Assembly (NCBI RefSeq): GCF_001592005.1 | Contig: NZ_BCVZ01000021.1 | Span: 1 to 59,403, forward strand | DNA from: Bacillus sonorensis NBRC 101234 = KCTC 13918 | GTDB taxonomy: Bacteria > Bacillota > Bacilli > Bacillales > Bacillaceae | DNA: 59,403 bases | Reading direction: 5' to 3' | Part shown: positions 8,377 through 16,062 of the stretch, piece after piece | Layout of the letters: each line of letters begins with the position of its first letter | Numbering within the stretch: the first letter of the stretch is position 1 | The notes under the pieces: model-generated | Databases searched by the model: none | Told to the model about the DNA's origin: nothing | What the model saw: the letters and a program-made list of their open reading frames with translations, nothing else | Made by a program: the position numbers and the translations under genes

Positions 8377-8695
8377 TCGTACTTAATGTAACAAGATAAA
8401 TAGGTAAAAAGAGTCAATTGGAACAAAAAAGCATATCTTAAAGACTGAAATAAAATAAGTCAACAGTCTCATGATAAGGAGTAATTTTCAGCTTATTATT
8501 AGTTTCGCTCCTACAGGGAATATATTTCCTTTTCTTAGCTGAAAGGGAGATTGAATATTCAAGCAGCAGATTAAGAAAAAGAGGGTGATACAAAACCGGC
8601 ATTCATAAATTTTGCACATAATATCATTTTGGTAATTTTTTTGAGAGAAATTGATTATGACCTACTAAAAATTAAAGAAAATTGGAGATTATGTT

Positions 8696-9781
8696 ATGTA
8701 CAAAAAATTTGGAATCTCTTTATTAGTTGCTTTATTAATCGTTTCAGCTTTCTCGCAGACGGTGTCTGCTCATACAGTGAATTCGGTGAACCCAAAAGCC
8801 CAGTCGACAACAAAGGAGCTGATGAATTGGCTCGCTCACCTGCCAAACCGGTCGGAAAACCGCGTATTGTCAGGTGCATTCGGCGGATACACAAGTGCGA
8901 CGTTTTCCATGACAGAAGCCAATCGAATCAAAAATGCTACAGGCCAGTTACCTGCTGTTTATGCTTGTGATTATTCGAGAGGATGGATGGAGACTGCTAA
9001 TATTGCCGATGCGATCGACTATAGCTGTAACAATGATCTAATCTCTCATTGGAAGAGCGGAGGCATACCTCAGATCAGTATGCATCTTCCTAATCCTGCG
9101 TTTCAATCTGGCCATTATAAAACACAAATCTCAAACAGTCAGTATGAAAAAATCTTAGACCCATCAACCACAGAGGGCAAACGGTTGGACGCCGTACTGG
9201 CCAAAATCGCAGATGGCCTTCAGCAGTTAGAAAATGAAGGCGTTCCAGTTCTTTTCAGACCTCTTCACGAAATGAACGGAGAATGGTTCTGGTGGGGACT
9301 TACCGGTTATAACCAAAAGGATAACCAGCGTATCTCACTTTACAAACAGCTTTACCAAAAAATTTATCATTATATGACTGATACAAGAGGTTTGGACAAC
9401 TTGATTTGGGTATACGCGCCAGACGCCAATCGAGACTTTAAGACAGACTTTTATCCCGGGTCTTCATATGTTGATATTGTTGGATTAGACGCGTATTTCT
9501 CAGATGCTTATTCGATTAAAGGATATGACGAGTTAACAGCTCTTAATAAGCCATTTGCTTTCACTGAAGTTGGCCCGCAAACAACAAATGGCAGTCTGGA
9601 TTATTCCCAATTTATCAATGCGGTTAAACAAAAATATCCAAAAACCATTTATTTCTTAGCTTGGGATGAGGGTTGGAGCCCTGCGGCTAATCAGGGCGCC
9701 TCTAATCTCTATAATGACAGCTGGACACTGAACAAGGGCGAGATATGGGGCGGCAGCTCACTTACACCAATAGCTGAATAA
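8696..9781 (+). CDS. gmuG: secreted GH26 mannan endo-1,4-beta-mannosidase
   Basis: Cleaves internal beta-1,4-mannosyl bonds of mannan and glucomannan outside the cell. 361 residues with a Sec signal peptide (hydrophobic core about residues 7-22, cleavage near TVSA-HTV). The GH26 acid/base Glu is in LHEMNGEWFWW (E192) and the nucleophile Glu in FTEVGPQ (E291). It aligns closely with GmuG (YdhT) of B. subtilis as I recall it. There gmuG ends the eight-gene gmu operon; here it stands alone, without the PTS, kinase, isomerase or GmuR genes, so it has its own promoter and may have been captured singly in this interval. Confidence 0.93.
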   Translation: MYKKFGISLLVALLIVSAFSQTVSAHTVNSVNPKAQSTTKELMNWLAHLPNRSENRVLSGAFGGYTSATFSMTEANRIKNATGQLPAVYACDYSRGWMETANIADAIDYSCNNDLISHWKSGGIPQISMHLPNPAFQSGHYKTQISNSQYEKILDPSTTEGKRLDAVLAKIADGLQQLENEGVPVLFRPLHEMNGEWFWWGLTGYNQKDNQRISLYKQLYQKIYHYMTDTRGLDNLIWVYAPDANRDFKTDFYPGSSYVDIVGLDAYFSDAYSIKGYDELTALNKPFAFTEVGPQTTNGSLDYSQFINAVKQKYPKTIYFLAWDEGWSPAANQGASNLYNDSWTLNKGEIWGGSSLTPIAE

Positions 9782-9798
9782 ATGAAACCTGAACACCA

Positions 9799-9830
9799 CA
9801 AAGCAGTTTCTATATAGTGCTTTTTTTGAA
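9799..9830 (+). terminator. weak terminator after gmuG
   Basis: AAAGCA-N12-TGCTTT followed by TTTTT. Confidence 0.5.
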
Positions 9831-9929
9831 GAAAAAATGATTCTGCCGGTAACGGAGAAAATGACAGATTGGGTGTCTAAGAAGATGCCATGTATAACGA
9901 GAAAGGGGGTTAGACCCCTTCCTTAAAGA

Positions 9930-10008
9930 GTTAATAACCCGTGAAGGTTCAAGTCTCTCGGCCGCATCATAGGAATACCAAGGGTTTGGACGCCCTTGGT
10001 ATTTTTAT
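9930..10008 (+). repeat. tRNA-Leu scar 3 (tail + terminator)
   Basis: GTTAATAACCCGTGAAGG...CTCTCGGCCGCA (9930-9966) matches the tRNA 3' end with one base missing. It is followed by TCATAGG and the perfect hairpin AATACCAAGGG-N8-CCCTTGGTATT (9974-10003), then T-run. CTCCACATTTGCTTAGTTA beyond it resembles the sequence beyond scar 1. Confidence 0.9.
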
Positions 10009-10094
10009 TCTTATTTTACTCCACATTTGCTTAGTTATTTGAATCTGGACAAGAAAAAACAAAGTGAAGGAAACCGAATAGTTAAATAACAATT

Positions 10095-10118
10095 AAAAGC
10101 AGGCATATGCCTGCTTTT
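10095..10118. terminator. palindromic terminator of rap-phr
   Basis: AAAAGCAGGCATATGCCTGCTTTT is a perfect 24-bp palindrome beside the phr stop codon. It could end transcription in either direction. Confidence 0.75.
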
Positions 10119-10480
10119 TAAGCGGTTTGAAAATTATTGAGAGATGACGTGATCATTCGGCCGGCAATTTGAAAATCATTGGTTGATGACGTGATCATTC
10201 GGCCGGCGGTTTGAAAATTATTGGTTGATGATGTGATCATTCGGCCGGCGGTTTGAAAATCATTGGTTGATGACGTGATCATTCGGCCGGCGGTTTGAAA
10301 GTCATTGGTTGATGATGTGATCATTCGGCCAGCGGTTTGAAAATCATTGGTTGATGATGACGTAATCATTCTTCCGGCGATTTGGTAAGAGTCGGATGGG
10401 GCCGCAAATGTAATTGAAATCACTGCTAATGCAGCCAAAGAAAACAAAGTAAAACCGAGCAGAATTTTGTTTTTCATCAT
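10118..10480 (-). CDS. Phr-type pheromone precursor with six tandem signal copies
   Basis: 120 residues from ATG 10480 (GGGGAG 8 nt upstream, 2 bp after the rap stop). An N-terminal signal peptide (KNKILLGFTLF... about residues 2-27) is followed by six 14-residue repeats of consensus QTAGRMITSSTNDF, encoded by 42-bp DNA repeats. The first is IAGRMITSSS-type and the last ends SSLNNF, with a residual QTA. Phr pentapeptides of B. subtilis commonly have Arg at position 2 and often end in Thr (ARNQT, SRNVT, ERGMT), so GRMIT or AGRMIT is the likely mature signal. Ordinary Phr precursors carry one copy in about 40 residues. Expected route: Sec export, proteolysis, Opp import, then inhibition of the Rap protein encoded just upstream. 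Confidence 0.85.
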   Translation of the reverse strand: MMKNKILLGFTLFSLAALAVISITFAAPSDSYQIAGRMITSSSTNDFQTAGRMITSSTNDFQTAGRMITSSTNDFQTAGRMITSSTNNFQTAGRMITSSTNDFQIAGRMITSSLNNFQTA

Positions 10481-10482
10481 AA

Positions 10483-11592
10483 TCAACTCCCCTTTTTATT
10501 CATATTCTTTGCTTGAATCGCTTTCCGGTAAAATTGGATTGACTCCTCAAGTTTACCAATTTCATTATAATATTCTGCCGCGTCTAATGCCAATTCTTCA
10601 ATATCCGCATACAGCCCTTTATCTTCAAGATATTTGAATTCCTCCTCTGGAGAACCGTGTTCCAAATAAATTTTTTTCAATATGTTAAGTTGGGCTTCAT
10701 GGGATTTGTCATTGATGGCCCTTGCTTGCTCTATACCTTGTTCATAAAGGCTTAGTGCCTCTGGGTGATTTTCTTGTTTTAAACAAACATACATGAGCTG
10801 GAATAAAGCTTTAGGGATATATGAGGAATTTTCTTTTTTAAATATTGTTAAAGACTCTAGTATATGTTCATATGATTCAGAAAATTGTTTCAAATAAAAA
10901 TAACAGTTCCCCAAATTAAAATAAGCTGACGCTAACAAGCGGTTATTATCCGTTTTCTTAGCTTCAAGTAAAGCGGATTGTAAAGTCATTAAGGCGTCTT
11001 TATATTTCATGGTATCAACTTGATTTCCGGCTATAACAAAATAACAATAGATTTCTTTTTCTATCAAGGTCTCATGCGCTTTGAACGTATCGAGCGCCAT
11101 TGTGGCATAATTCATGGAGATATAGTTTTGTCTGAGGTGATAGTAAATTTCGGACAGCTTATAGTAAAACTCGGCTTTTTCTTCTTCGCTGTCAACAGAT
11201 GCCAATTTTTTTTCGGCGATTTTGTAGCAGGTTATGGCCGTATTGAAATTGTGCTGCTTACATTCATACATCCCTTTAAAAAACCAATAGTAGTAGTGAA
11301 TCATTTCATCAACTTGGGTGTTTTGCATGTCCTCTTTTTTGGTTTCAATACTCGATAATGAATCAGAAATGTCTATTGCGTCGTTAGGCTTCAGGTCTCT
11401 TAACATGAGATTGTGGCGGAAATCAATTAAAGAGTAATACAACAATACGGTTTGATTTTCTTCCATTTCTTCAAGCTCTTGTTGAATTTCGGCTTTAATA
11501 AATTCTGCGTCTGTGACTTGGTTTCTGCGTATCATCGAATACCAATCATTTATTTTTATAGCAACATTCTCCGATGGAATTTTTTGCTTCAT
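10483..11592 (-). CDS. Rap-family TPR regulator (response regulator phosphatase/antagonist)
   Basis: 369 residues from ATG 11592 (SD GAAAGGGG 7 nt before). N-terminal three-helix bundle with the conserved Gln in EENQTVLLYYSLIDFRHNL, then TPR repeats to the end (YYKLSEIYYHL, AYFNLGNCYFYLKQF, ALFQLMYVCLKQ, AAEYYNEIGK). Rap proteins dephosphorylate Spo0F-P or block DNA binding by ComA and others, and are inhibited by their cognate Phr peptide. Target cannot be assigned. Translationally adjacent to the multi-copy phr. Rap-phr pairs travel on mobile elements; ICEBs1, which uses a tRNA-Leu gene, carries rapI-phrI. That parallel fits its place between two tRNA-Leu scars. Confidence 0.9.
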   Translation of the reverse strand: MKQKIPSENVAIKINDWYSMIRRNQVTDAEFIKAEIQQELEEMEENQTVLLYYSLIDFRHNLMLRDLKPNDAIDISDSLSSIETKKEDMQNTQVDEMIHYYYWFFKGMYECKQHNFNTAITCYKIAEKKLASVDSEEEKAEFYYKLSEIYYHLRQNYISMNYATMALDTFKAHETLIEKEIYCYFVIAGNQVDTMKYKDALMTLQSALLEAKKTDNNRLLASAYFNLGNCYFYLKQFSESYEHILESLTIFKKENSSYIPKALFQLMYVCLKQENHPEALSLYEQGIEQARAINDKSHEAQLNILKKIYLEHGSPEEEFKYLEDKGLYADIEELALDAAEYYNEIGKLEESIQFYRKAIQAKNMNKKGS

Positions 11593-11737
11593 GATGCAAA
11601 CCCCTTTCATAATCAAGACGTTCTCTCTATCCATTTATTGCACATGTTAACACATTTCCTCAGTTTCGAGAATTAAAAAAATAAAAGTTTTCGGTGTGCC
11701 GCAATAGAAGTCGTTTGACAGGTTTGGGGTGGGATTG

Positions 11738-11835
11738 CAGTGCCTATGATGTTCACAAAATGAAAATAATGCAAATAAGTGCAACGAATAATTTTAAATC
11801 ATCGAAATGGCAGGTTTTGATACGATTCACTTTAG
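11738..11835. repeat. integrase-arm-like sequence, copy 3 (weak)
   Basis: CAGTGCC, AATGCAAATAAGTGCAACGAATAA, TTTTAAATCATCGAAATG and GGTTTTGATAC follow the order of blocks at 6261-6360 but are more diverged. It lies immediately upstream of scar 4. Confidence 0.4.
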
Positions 11836-11840
11836 GGAGA

Positions 11841-11926
11841 CCTGGCCCCGAGCTACCCCGTGAAGGTTCGAGTCCTCTCGGCCGCATCACAGGAACACCA
11901 AGGGTTGAGACGCCCTTGGTATTTTT
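11841..11926 (+). repeat. tRNA-Leu scar 4 (tail + terminator)
   Basis: 46 nt (11841-11886) align without gaps to tRNA 150-195, ending CTCTCGGCCGCA. The last 23 nt carry a single mismatch. TCACAGG and the hairpin AACACCAAGGG-N8-CCCTTGGTATT (11894-11923) with TTTTTTGC follow. Confidence 0.9.
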
Positions 11927-12062
11927 TGCTTTGCATTCAATTGTTTTTTATTACTCTTTGTTTGGAAAACAGAGGTTAGAAGACTGATTTACAAAAAACA
12001 AAAGATATCTTTTTTGTAGGGGGGCTATTCATCTGAGGATGCTCAGGCTCCATTTTATGAGT

Positions 12063-12977
12063 TTATTGATTTAAAATAGGTATCTTCCCGAGCAGATTCT
12101 TTAAATGAATAGAATCCCACGGTAAATGCTCCGTAATCCCTAATCCGACTACGTCTGTTTCTTCAGACAGTTCTTTCAGCAGATGAAGCAGGTGAGGCAT
12201 TTGCATTGTTCCCTCAGGAGAATAATTTACAGGTGCTTCAGGGTTGGCGAATAATAAAGAACGAAATGCCTTTGGGTCAAGTACGTCTAAATCAAGGTGA
12301 ATGGCCAGGTGCTTAATGCCGCTTTCTTTAATCCACTCTTTTATAGATTCAGTACTGTTCGCTAACTCTTTGGTTCCAGCAGTTCTAATACCCAGTCTTT
12401 GAATCACTTCTGTGTCTGGTTCTCCAGAAGCAATACCCAGTCTTTGAAATTCTTCTGAAATCACTTTTGTTTCTTGTTCTGCAGGATCTGCTAATCCCGC
12501 GATAAAGACATTTTCAGGTTTTAGAGGGATTTTCACATGGTTGGCGAACTCCTCATCTCCTTCTCCCAAAAGATTCCCGAGAGGCAATGTATGGCCATTA
12601 TCATACCCGACGTATCTAACTAAATCGCCGTGGGCATCGATCCAAATTAAACCTAATTCCCCGCCGTATCGTTCGTTTAAATAGGCAAATGGGGCTTGTT
12701 CAACTAAGCAGTCACCGCCAAACATGACAATGCGGTCTGGCTTATGAGCATCAATGATATGATGAGCAGACTTTAATTGTTCCAGCAGCTGTTTTCTCCC
12801 ATTCATACCGTTCTCGTTTTCAAGCGGAGTTCCATCATAAGCTTGAACCGGAACATGAATAAGGGGCTGATCATTTTCAGGCGCCAGCCAAGCAAGCAGT
12901 TCGGCTCCAAAAGAGTAGTTAGGGTTGTTTCCCCCTTGCCATTGCGGCATTAACAGACGGATCGTTTTTTTAGCCAT
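12063..12977 (-). CDS. arginase/agmatinase-fold hydrolase
   Basis: 304 residues of the ureohydrolase superfamily (Mn-dependent hydrolysis of guanidino or formimino groups). Metal-ligand motifs are DAHGD (114-118) and DLDVLDP (D229, D231, D234). The first motif is GGDC (87-90) where arginases have GGDH or GGGH, so one ligand is changed and the substrate may be unusual. ATG start with SD AAAGGAG. Divergent from an HxlR regulator across a 105-bp region with a clear dyad operator, so probably its target. The exact substrate (arginine, agmatine, formiminoglutamate or other) cannot be decided. Confidence 0.8.
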   Translation of the reverse strand: MAKKTIRLLMPQWQGGNNPNYSFGAELLAWLAPENDQPLIHVPVQAYDGTPLENENGMNGRKQLLEQLKSAHHIIDAHKPDRIVMFGGDCLVEQAPFAYLNERYGGELGLIWIDAHGDLVRYVGYDNGHTLPLGNLLGEGDEEFANHVKIPLKPENVFIAGLADPAEQETKVISEEFQRLGIASGEPDTEVIQRLGIRTAGTKELANSTESIKEWIKESGIKHLAIHLDLDVLDPKAFRSLLFANPEAPVNYSPEGTMQMPHLLHLLKELSEETDVVGLGITEHLPWDSIHLKNLLGKIPILNQ

Positions 12978-13034
12978 GCTTTACTCTCCTTTACTTCAAA
13001 GTAATGTTAGTATAAAATGAACGCAAATAAAAAA

Positions 13035-13063
13035 ATAGTACGCACTTTAATGACAGGTACTAT
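13035..13063. promoter_or_regulatory. dyad operator of the HxlR/arginase divergon
   Basis: ATAGTAC-N15-GTACTAT, 7-bp perfect arms, lies in the divergent intergenic region just before the HxlR SD. The other HxlR gene in this window (20338) has ATAGTA...TACTAT in the same place. Confidence 0.65.
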
Positions 13064-13082
13064 CCAAAAGGAGAGTGTGAAT

Positions 13083-13424
13083 ATGAGCATGGCTGAATAT
13101 AAAGGCAAAGTTAAAAATATTCAAGATACACCTTTTGGCTACACATTGTCCGTGATCGGCGGCAAATGGAAAATGGTGATTATTTACCTCCTCGCGGAAA
13201 ATCAACCGGTTCGCTTTAATGAGCTGAAAAGACAGATAGGGACTATTACTTATAAAACATTGAGTTCACAACTTAAAGAATTGGAAGCGGATGGTTTGGT
13301 GAACCGAAAAGAGTATCCTCAAGTTCCGCCTAAAGTCGAGTACAGTCTAACAGAAAAAGCGGCAACTCTATTACCGGTTTTGGAAGAGTTATGTGAGTGG
13401 GGCGTAAAAAATCAAAATAATTAA
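13083..13424 (+). CDS. HxlR-family regulator
   Basis: 113 residues from ATG 13083 (SD AAAGGAGAG; the longer upstream frame has no SD). Winged helix typical of HxlR/DUF24: TLSVIGGKWKMVIIYLL, FNELKRQIGTITYKTLSSQL and VPPKVEYSLTEKA. The usual conserved Cys near residue 14 of redox-sensing members (CPVE) is absent: it reads DTPFGYTLS, so it probably responds to a ligand rather than to electrophiles. Divergent from the arginase-like gene, with the dyad between them. A terminator follows at 13512. Confidence 0.85.
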   Translation: MSMAEYKGKVKNIQDTPFGYTLSVIGGKWKMVIIYLLAENQPVRFNELKRQIGTITYKTLSSQLKELEADGLVNRKEYPQVPPKVEYSLTEKAATLLPVLEELCEWGVKNQNN

Positions 13425-13511
13425 ACCTGGTTTTCTGATTGCTTTCATATTAGAAAGGCCATGGAAAAAAACAAATGAGAGTGAGAATATTTATCGAACC
13501 TTCCTTAAGTA

Positions 13512-13540
13512 AACCGTACCCGGTGAAGGTATGGTTTTTT
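13512..13540 (+). terminator. terminator after HxlR gene
   Basis: AACCGTACC-N7-GGTATGGTT followed by TTTTT. Confidence 0.8.
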
Positions 13541-13550
13541 AGGTTTGATC

Positions 13551-13597
13551 ATATAAAAAAATATATGCATGTTTCATTTTCATATAAAAAATTATAT
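13551..13597. promoter_or_regulatory. A-tract operator-like motifs, pair 1
   Basis: ATATAAAAAAATATAT (13551-13566) and ATATAAAAAATTATAT (13582-13597) lie upstream of the YheO-type regulator. The first is identical to 14738-14753 upstream of the threonine-synthase-like gene, which suggests a shared binding site. Confidence 0.5.
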
Positions 13598-13662
13598 AAT
13601 GAATTCACGAACTGAAATTTTTAGAGATTTATGCAGGAAAAAGAAAGTTAGGTGTTTAGATT

Positions 13663-14328
13663 TTGACAGAAGCAAAACAGACCTTAAACCGTTATATTCC
13701 ATTTGCAAAAACGCTTGGGGAAATGTTTGGACCAAATTGTGAATTCGTCATTCATGATTTGACAACACCCCAGTCTTCCGTCATTTTTACAGTTAACAAT
13801 CATGTGACAGGAAGAGAGGTCGGTCAATCCTTTGACCATTTGGTGAAAAAGGTGCTATTATCCGATGAATTCAAAGAGGATTACTTAGCAGGATATGAAA
13901 TCCAGACAGATGATCAGAGAATGATCAAATCATCGACCACCCTTATTAGAGATTGTAATGACCGGGTGATTGGGGCGTTTTGCATCAACTATGACATGAA
14001 TGTAATGATTCAGATGAAAGAAATGTTGGAGGCATTAATGCCGCACAATGAAAAAGATACTCACATACAAACTCCGAATGCAAAAAATCAGGAAACATCG
14101 ATTCAAAATGTGGAAGAAATTACAAATCAGTTAATCGAACAAATTGTTGCGAACCGCAAACATTCTCTGATGAAACGCCGGGAAAAAATCGAACTCATCC
14201 GATTTATGGATGAAAAAGGGATATTCCTCATGAAAGGTGCCGTTGATAAAGTAGCAGATCAATTAGGCATCTCAAAAGTAACGGTCTATAGCTACTTGGA
14301 TGAAGTCAAAAAAAAGCAATCGGAGTGA
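13663..14328 (+). CDS. YheO-type PAS + HTH regulator (DauR-like)
   Basis: 221 residues: YheO-like PAS domain (about 5-115, FGPNCEFVIHDL, GAFCINYDMN) and a C-terminal HTH_22 (about 160-215, KIELIRFMDEKGIFLMKGAV, LGISKVTVYSYLDE). The architecture matches DauR, which controls D-arginine catabolism in Pseudomonas. The genes that follow are PLP enzymes of D-amino-acid type and RidA genes, so a D-amino-acid-responsive regulator is a reasonable inference. TTG start with a weak SD (TTAGGTG). Confidence 0.8.
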   Translation: MTEAKQTLNRYIPFAKTLGEMFGPNCEFVIHDLTTPQSSVIFTVNNHVTGREVGQSFDHLVKKVLLSDEFKEDYLAGYEIQTDDQRMIKSSTTLIRDCNDRVIGAFCINYDMNVMIQMKEMLEALMPHNEKDTHIQTPNAKNQETSIQNVEEITNQLIEQIVANRKHSLMKRREKIELIRFMDEKGIFLMKGAVDKVADQLGISKVTVYSYLDEVKKKQSE

Positions 14329-14333
14329 GCGTA

Positions 14334-14698
14334 GTGGAGAGTATTTTTGAAGCAGACCGAATGGCCATTACGCATTAGCCGTCATTCATCAGAACGCGAT
14401 TTATGTATCAGGACAATTTGCCATTGATCCAATCACACAGGAAAAGAAATTTGGCACGATTGAAGAAGAAACTTTACAGGCATTGTCTAATATAGCGTAT
14501 ATCTTAAAAAAAGCCGGCAGTCATAAAGACAAAATGTTAAAGGTGACGCTGTATCTTCACGATATCGGTTTATTAGACCGTGTAGATAATGTCTATCAGG
14601 GTGTCGTTGACGGTTATCAGCCGGCGCGATCAATTGTCCCGACGAACGAGCTGCACTATCGTTTTCAGATTGAGATTGAAGCGATCGCCAGCATGTAA
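14334..14698 (+). pseudogene. ridA-like enamine/imine deaminase, frameshifted
   Basis: A RidA (YjgF/YER057c/UK114) protein is readable from GHYALAVIHQNAIYVSGQF to PTNELHYRFQIEIEAIASM, including the family's SGQ and PARS motifs. Its N-terminus (GTG 14334, VESIFEAD) is in another frame; one base change near 14361 would join them. RidA proteins hydrolyse reactive enamines and imines released by PLP dehydratases, which fits the neighbouring genes. It follows the regulator by 5 bp. Confidence 0.75.
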
Positions 14699-14718
14699 TA
14701 TATTTTTTTGCCTATGTT

Positions 14719-14753
14719 GTATAAAAAAATACATGAAATATAAAAAAATATAT
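14719..14753. promoter_or_regulatory. A-tract operator-like motifs, pair 2
   Basis: GTATAAAAAAATAC (14719-14732) and ATATAAAAAAATATAT (14738-14753), the second identical to 13551-13566. They precede the SD of the PLP enzyme gene. Confidence 0.5.
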
Positions 14754-14772
14754 GACAAGAGGGAGGAAGATG

Positions 14773-15870
14773 ATGGATCAGTATGAATGTCATTCTTGCG
14801 GAACGAAATACAATGTGACCGAACAAGGATGGAAATGTCAGTGCGGCGGAGTGTTAGATCTGGTAAAAGAGAATGTACCTTTTTCTAAAGTATACAAAGA
14901 AATGCCTTCAATGTGGAGATATATTGATGTGATGCCGTTTGAACATGACTCCGCAATATGGAGTGACATTACTATGGGGGAGGGATATACACCTTTAATT
15001 GTATTAGACAGCGCAGAACCGAATACGTTTGTGAAAGTCGATTATATGATGCCTACGTTATCTTTTAAAGATCGTGGTGCAGCTGTCTTAATTGCCAAGG
15101 CAAAAGAATTGGGAGTGAAACATGTCATAGCCGACAGCAGCGGAAATGCGGGGACAGCGATTGCAGCTTATGCGAAGCGGGCTCATATAGCATGTGACAT
15201 CTTTCTCGGAAAAGGCACATCACCTAAGAAAATCGCGCAGGTGAAAGCCCATGGCGCCAACGTTCGCGAAATTGAAGGCACTAGAGAAGATGTAGCTGAA
15301 GCGGCGCAAAAGGCTGTTGATAAAGAGAAAAAATTCTATGCCAGTCACGTGTATAATCCATTTTTCTATGAAGGAACAAAAACGTATGCCTATGAAATTT
15401 GGGAACAAATGAATGGAGCGCCGGATACGCTGATGATTCCAGTTGGAAATGGTACGCTGCTACTCGGGGCCTACTATGGATTTAAAGAATTAATGGAGAA
15501 CAAATGTATCGAAAAAATGCCAAAACTGGTTGCGATACAGGCGGAGAATTGTGCGCCGTTGGCAAAGGCATTTATCAACAATCAACAAGCGGCTCAACCC
15601 GTTGAAAACAGCGGAACACTTGCTGAAGGCATCGCAATTGCCAAACCGGCAAGATCTGCTCAAATATTAGAAGCCATCCGTGCTACAAACGGCCAAATGA
15701 TAACAGTGAATGAAGATGAGATGTTAAAAGCGCGGGCTGCACTGGCAAGTAAAGGCTTTTATGTAGAACCTACAACAGCTGCAAACTATGCGGGCTATGT
15801 AAAATACGATCGTTCTTCTGATGAAAAAATCGTCATTCCTTTATGCGGAGCCGGGATTAAATCTAATTAG
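14773..15870 (+). CDS. threonine synthase/dehydratase-like PLP enzyme (fold II)
   Basis: 365 residues from ATG 14773 (SD GGGAGG 6 nt before). A short Cys-rich N-terminus (CHSCG, KCQCGG) typical of threonine synthase-like proteins is followed by the tryptophan-synthase-beta fold: PLP lysine in SFKDRG (K99), SSGNAGTA, the glycine loop PVGNGT. Such enzymes make or eliminate beta/gamma-substituted amino acids. The real reaction (threonine synthase, dehydratase or ammonia-lyase) cannot be decided. No hom or thrB is nearby. Placed between two ridA genes and a D-threonine-aldolase-like gene, a catabolic deaminase role is more likely than threonine biosynthesis. Confidence 0.78.
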   Translation: MDQYECHSCGTKYNVTEQGWKCQCGGVLDLVKENVPFSKVYKEMPSMWRYIDVMPFEHDSAIWSDITMGEGYTPLIVLDSAEPNTFVKVDYMMPTLSFKDRGAAVLIAKAKELGVKHVIADSSGNAGTAIAAYAKRAHIACDIFLGKGTSPKKIAQVKAHGANVREIEGTREDVAEAAQKAVDKEKKFYASHVYNPFFYEGTKTYAYEIWEQMNGAPDTLMIPVGNGTLLLGAYYGFKELMENKCIEKMPKLVAIQAENCAPLAKAFINNQQAAQPVENSGTLAEGIAIAKPARSAQILEAIRATNGQMITVNEDEMLKARAALASKGFYVEPTTAANYAGYVKYDRSSDEKIVIPLCGAGIKSN

Positions 15871-15897
15871 CAGAACAAAGAAAATCATTATGCTTAG

Positions 15898-16062
15898 TAC
15901 CGCGGCACGATTGCAAGTAAGCGCGATCCTGAGACAGTAAGAAAGCAAGACCTAAAACCTGGCTGTTTTGTTTGGCTGCCGACCGGAACGTCGATGCGGG
16001 CAGCTTCATATGCTCGGTGTCATATTTTAGGAGATGGTGATATTGAAGCCTGCACACACTAA
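15898..16062 (+). pseudogene. C-terminal gene fragment, family not recognised
   Basis: An open frame without a start, after an in-frame TAG, reads like a protein C-terminus: ...DPETVRKQDLKPGCFVWLPTG... ending ...GDGDIEACTH. It overlaps the start of the second ridA in another frame. Probably the tail of a gene deleted from the D-amino-acid cluster. Confidence 0.3.

Noticed and set aside
10118..10400. Six 42-bp tandem repeats considered as a CRISPR-like or minisatellite array.
   Set aside because: The units are contiguous without spacers, a multiple of three, in frame inside a gene with signal peptide behind rap, and encode a conserved peptide. They are coding repeats.
13503..13540. CCCGGTGAAGGT after the HxlR gene as another tRNA-Leu scar (tRNA has CCCGTGGAGGTT).
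   Set aside because: The match is confined to part of the loop of an ordinary terminator with unrelated arms, and neither GGCCGCA nor ATACCAAGGG follows.
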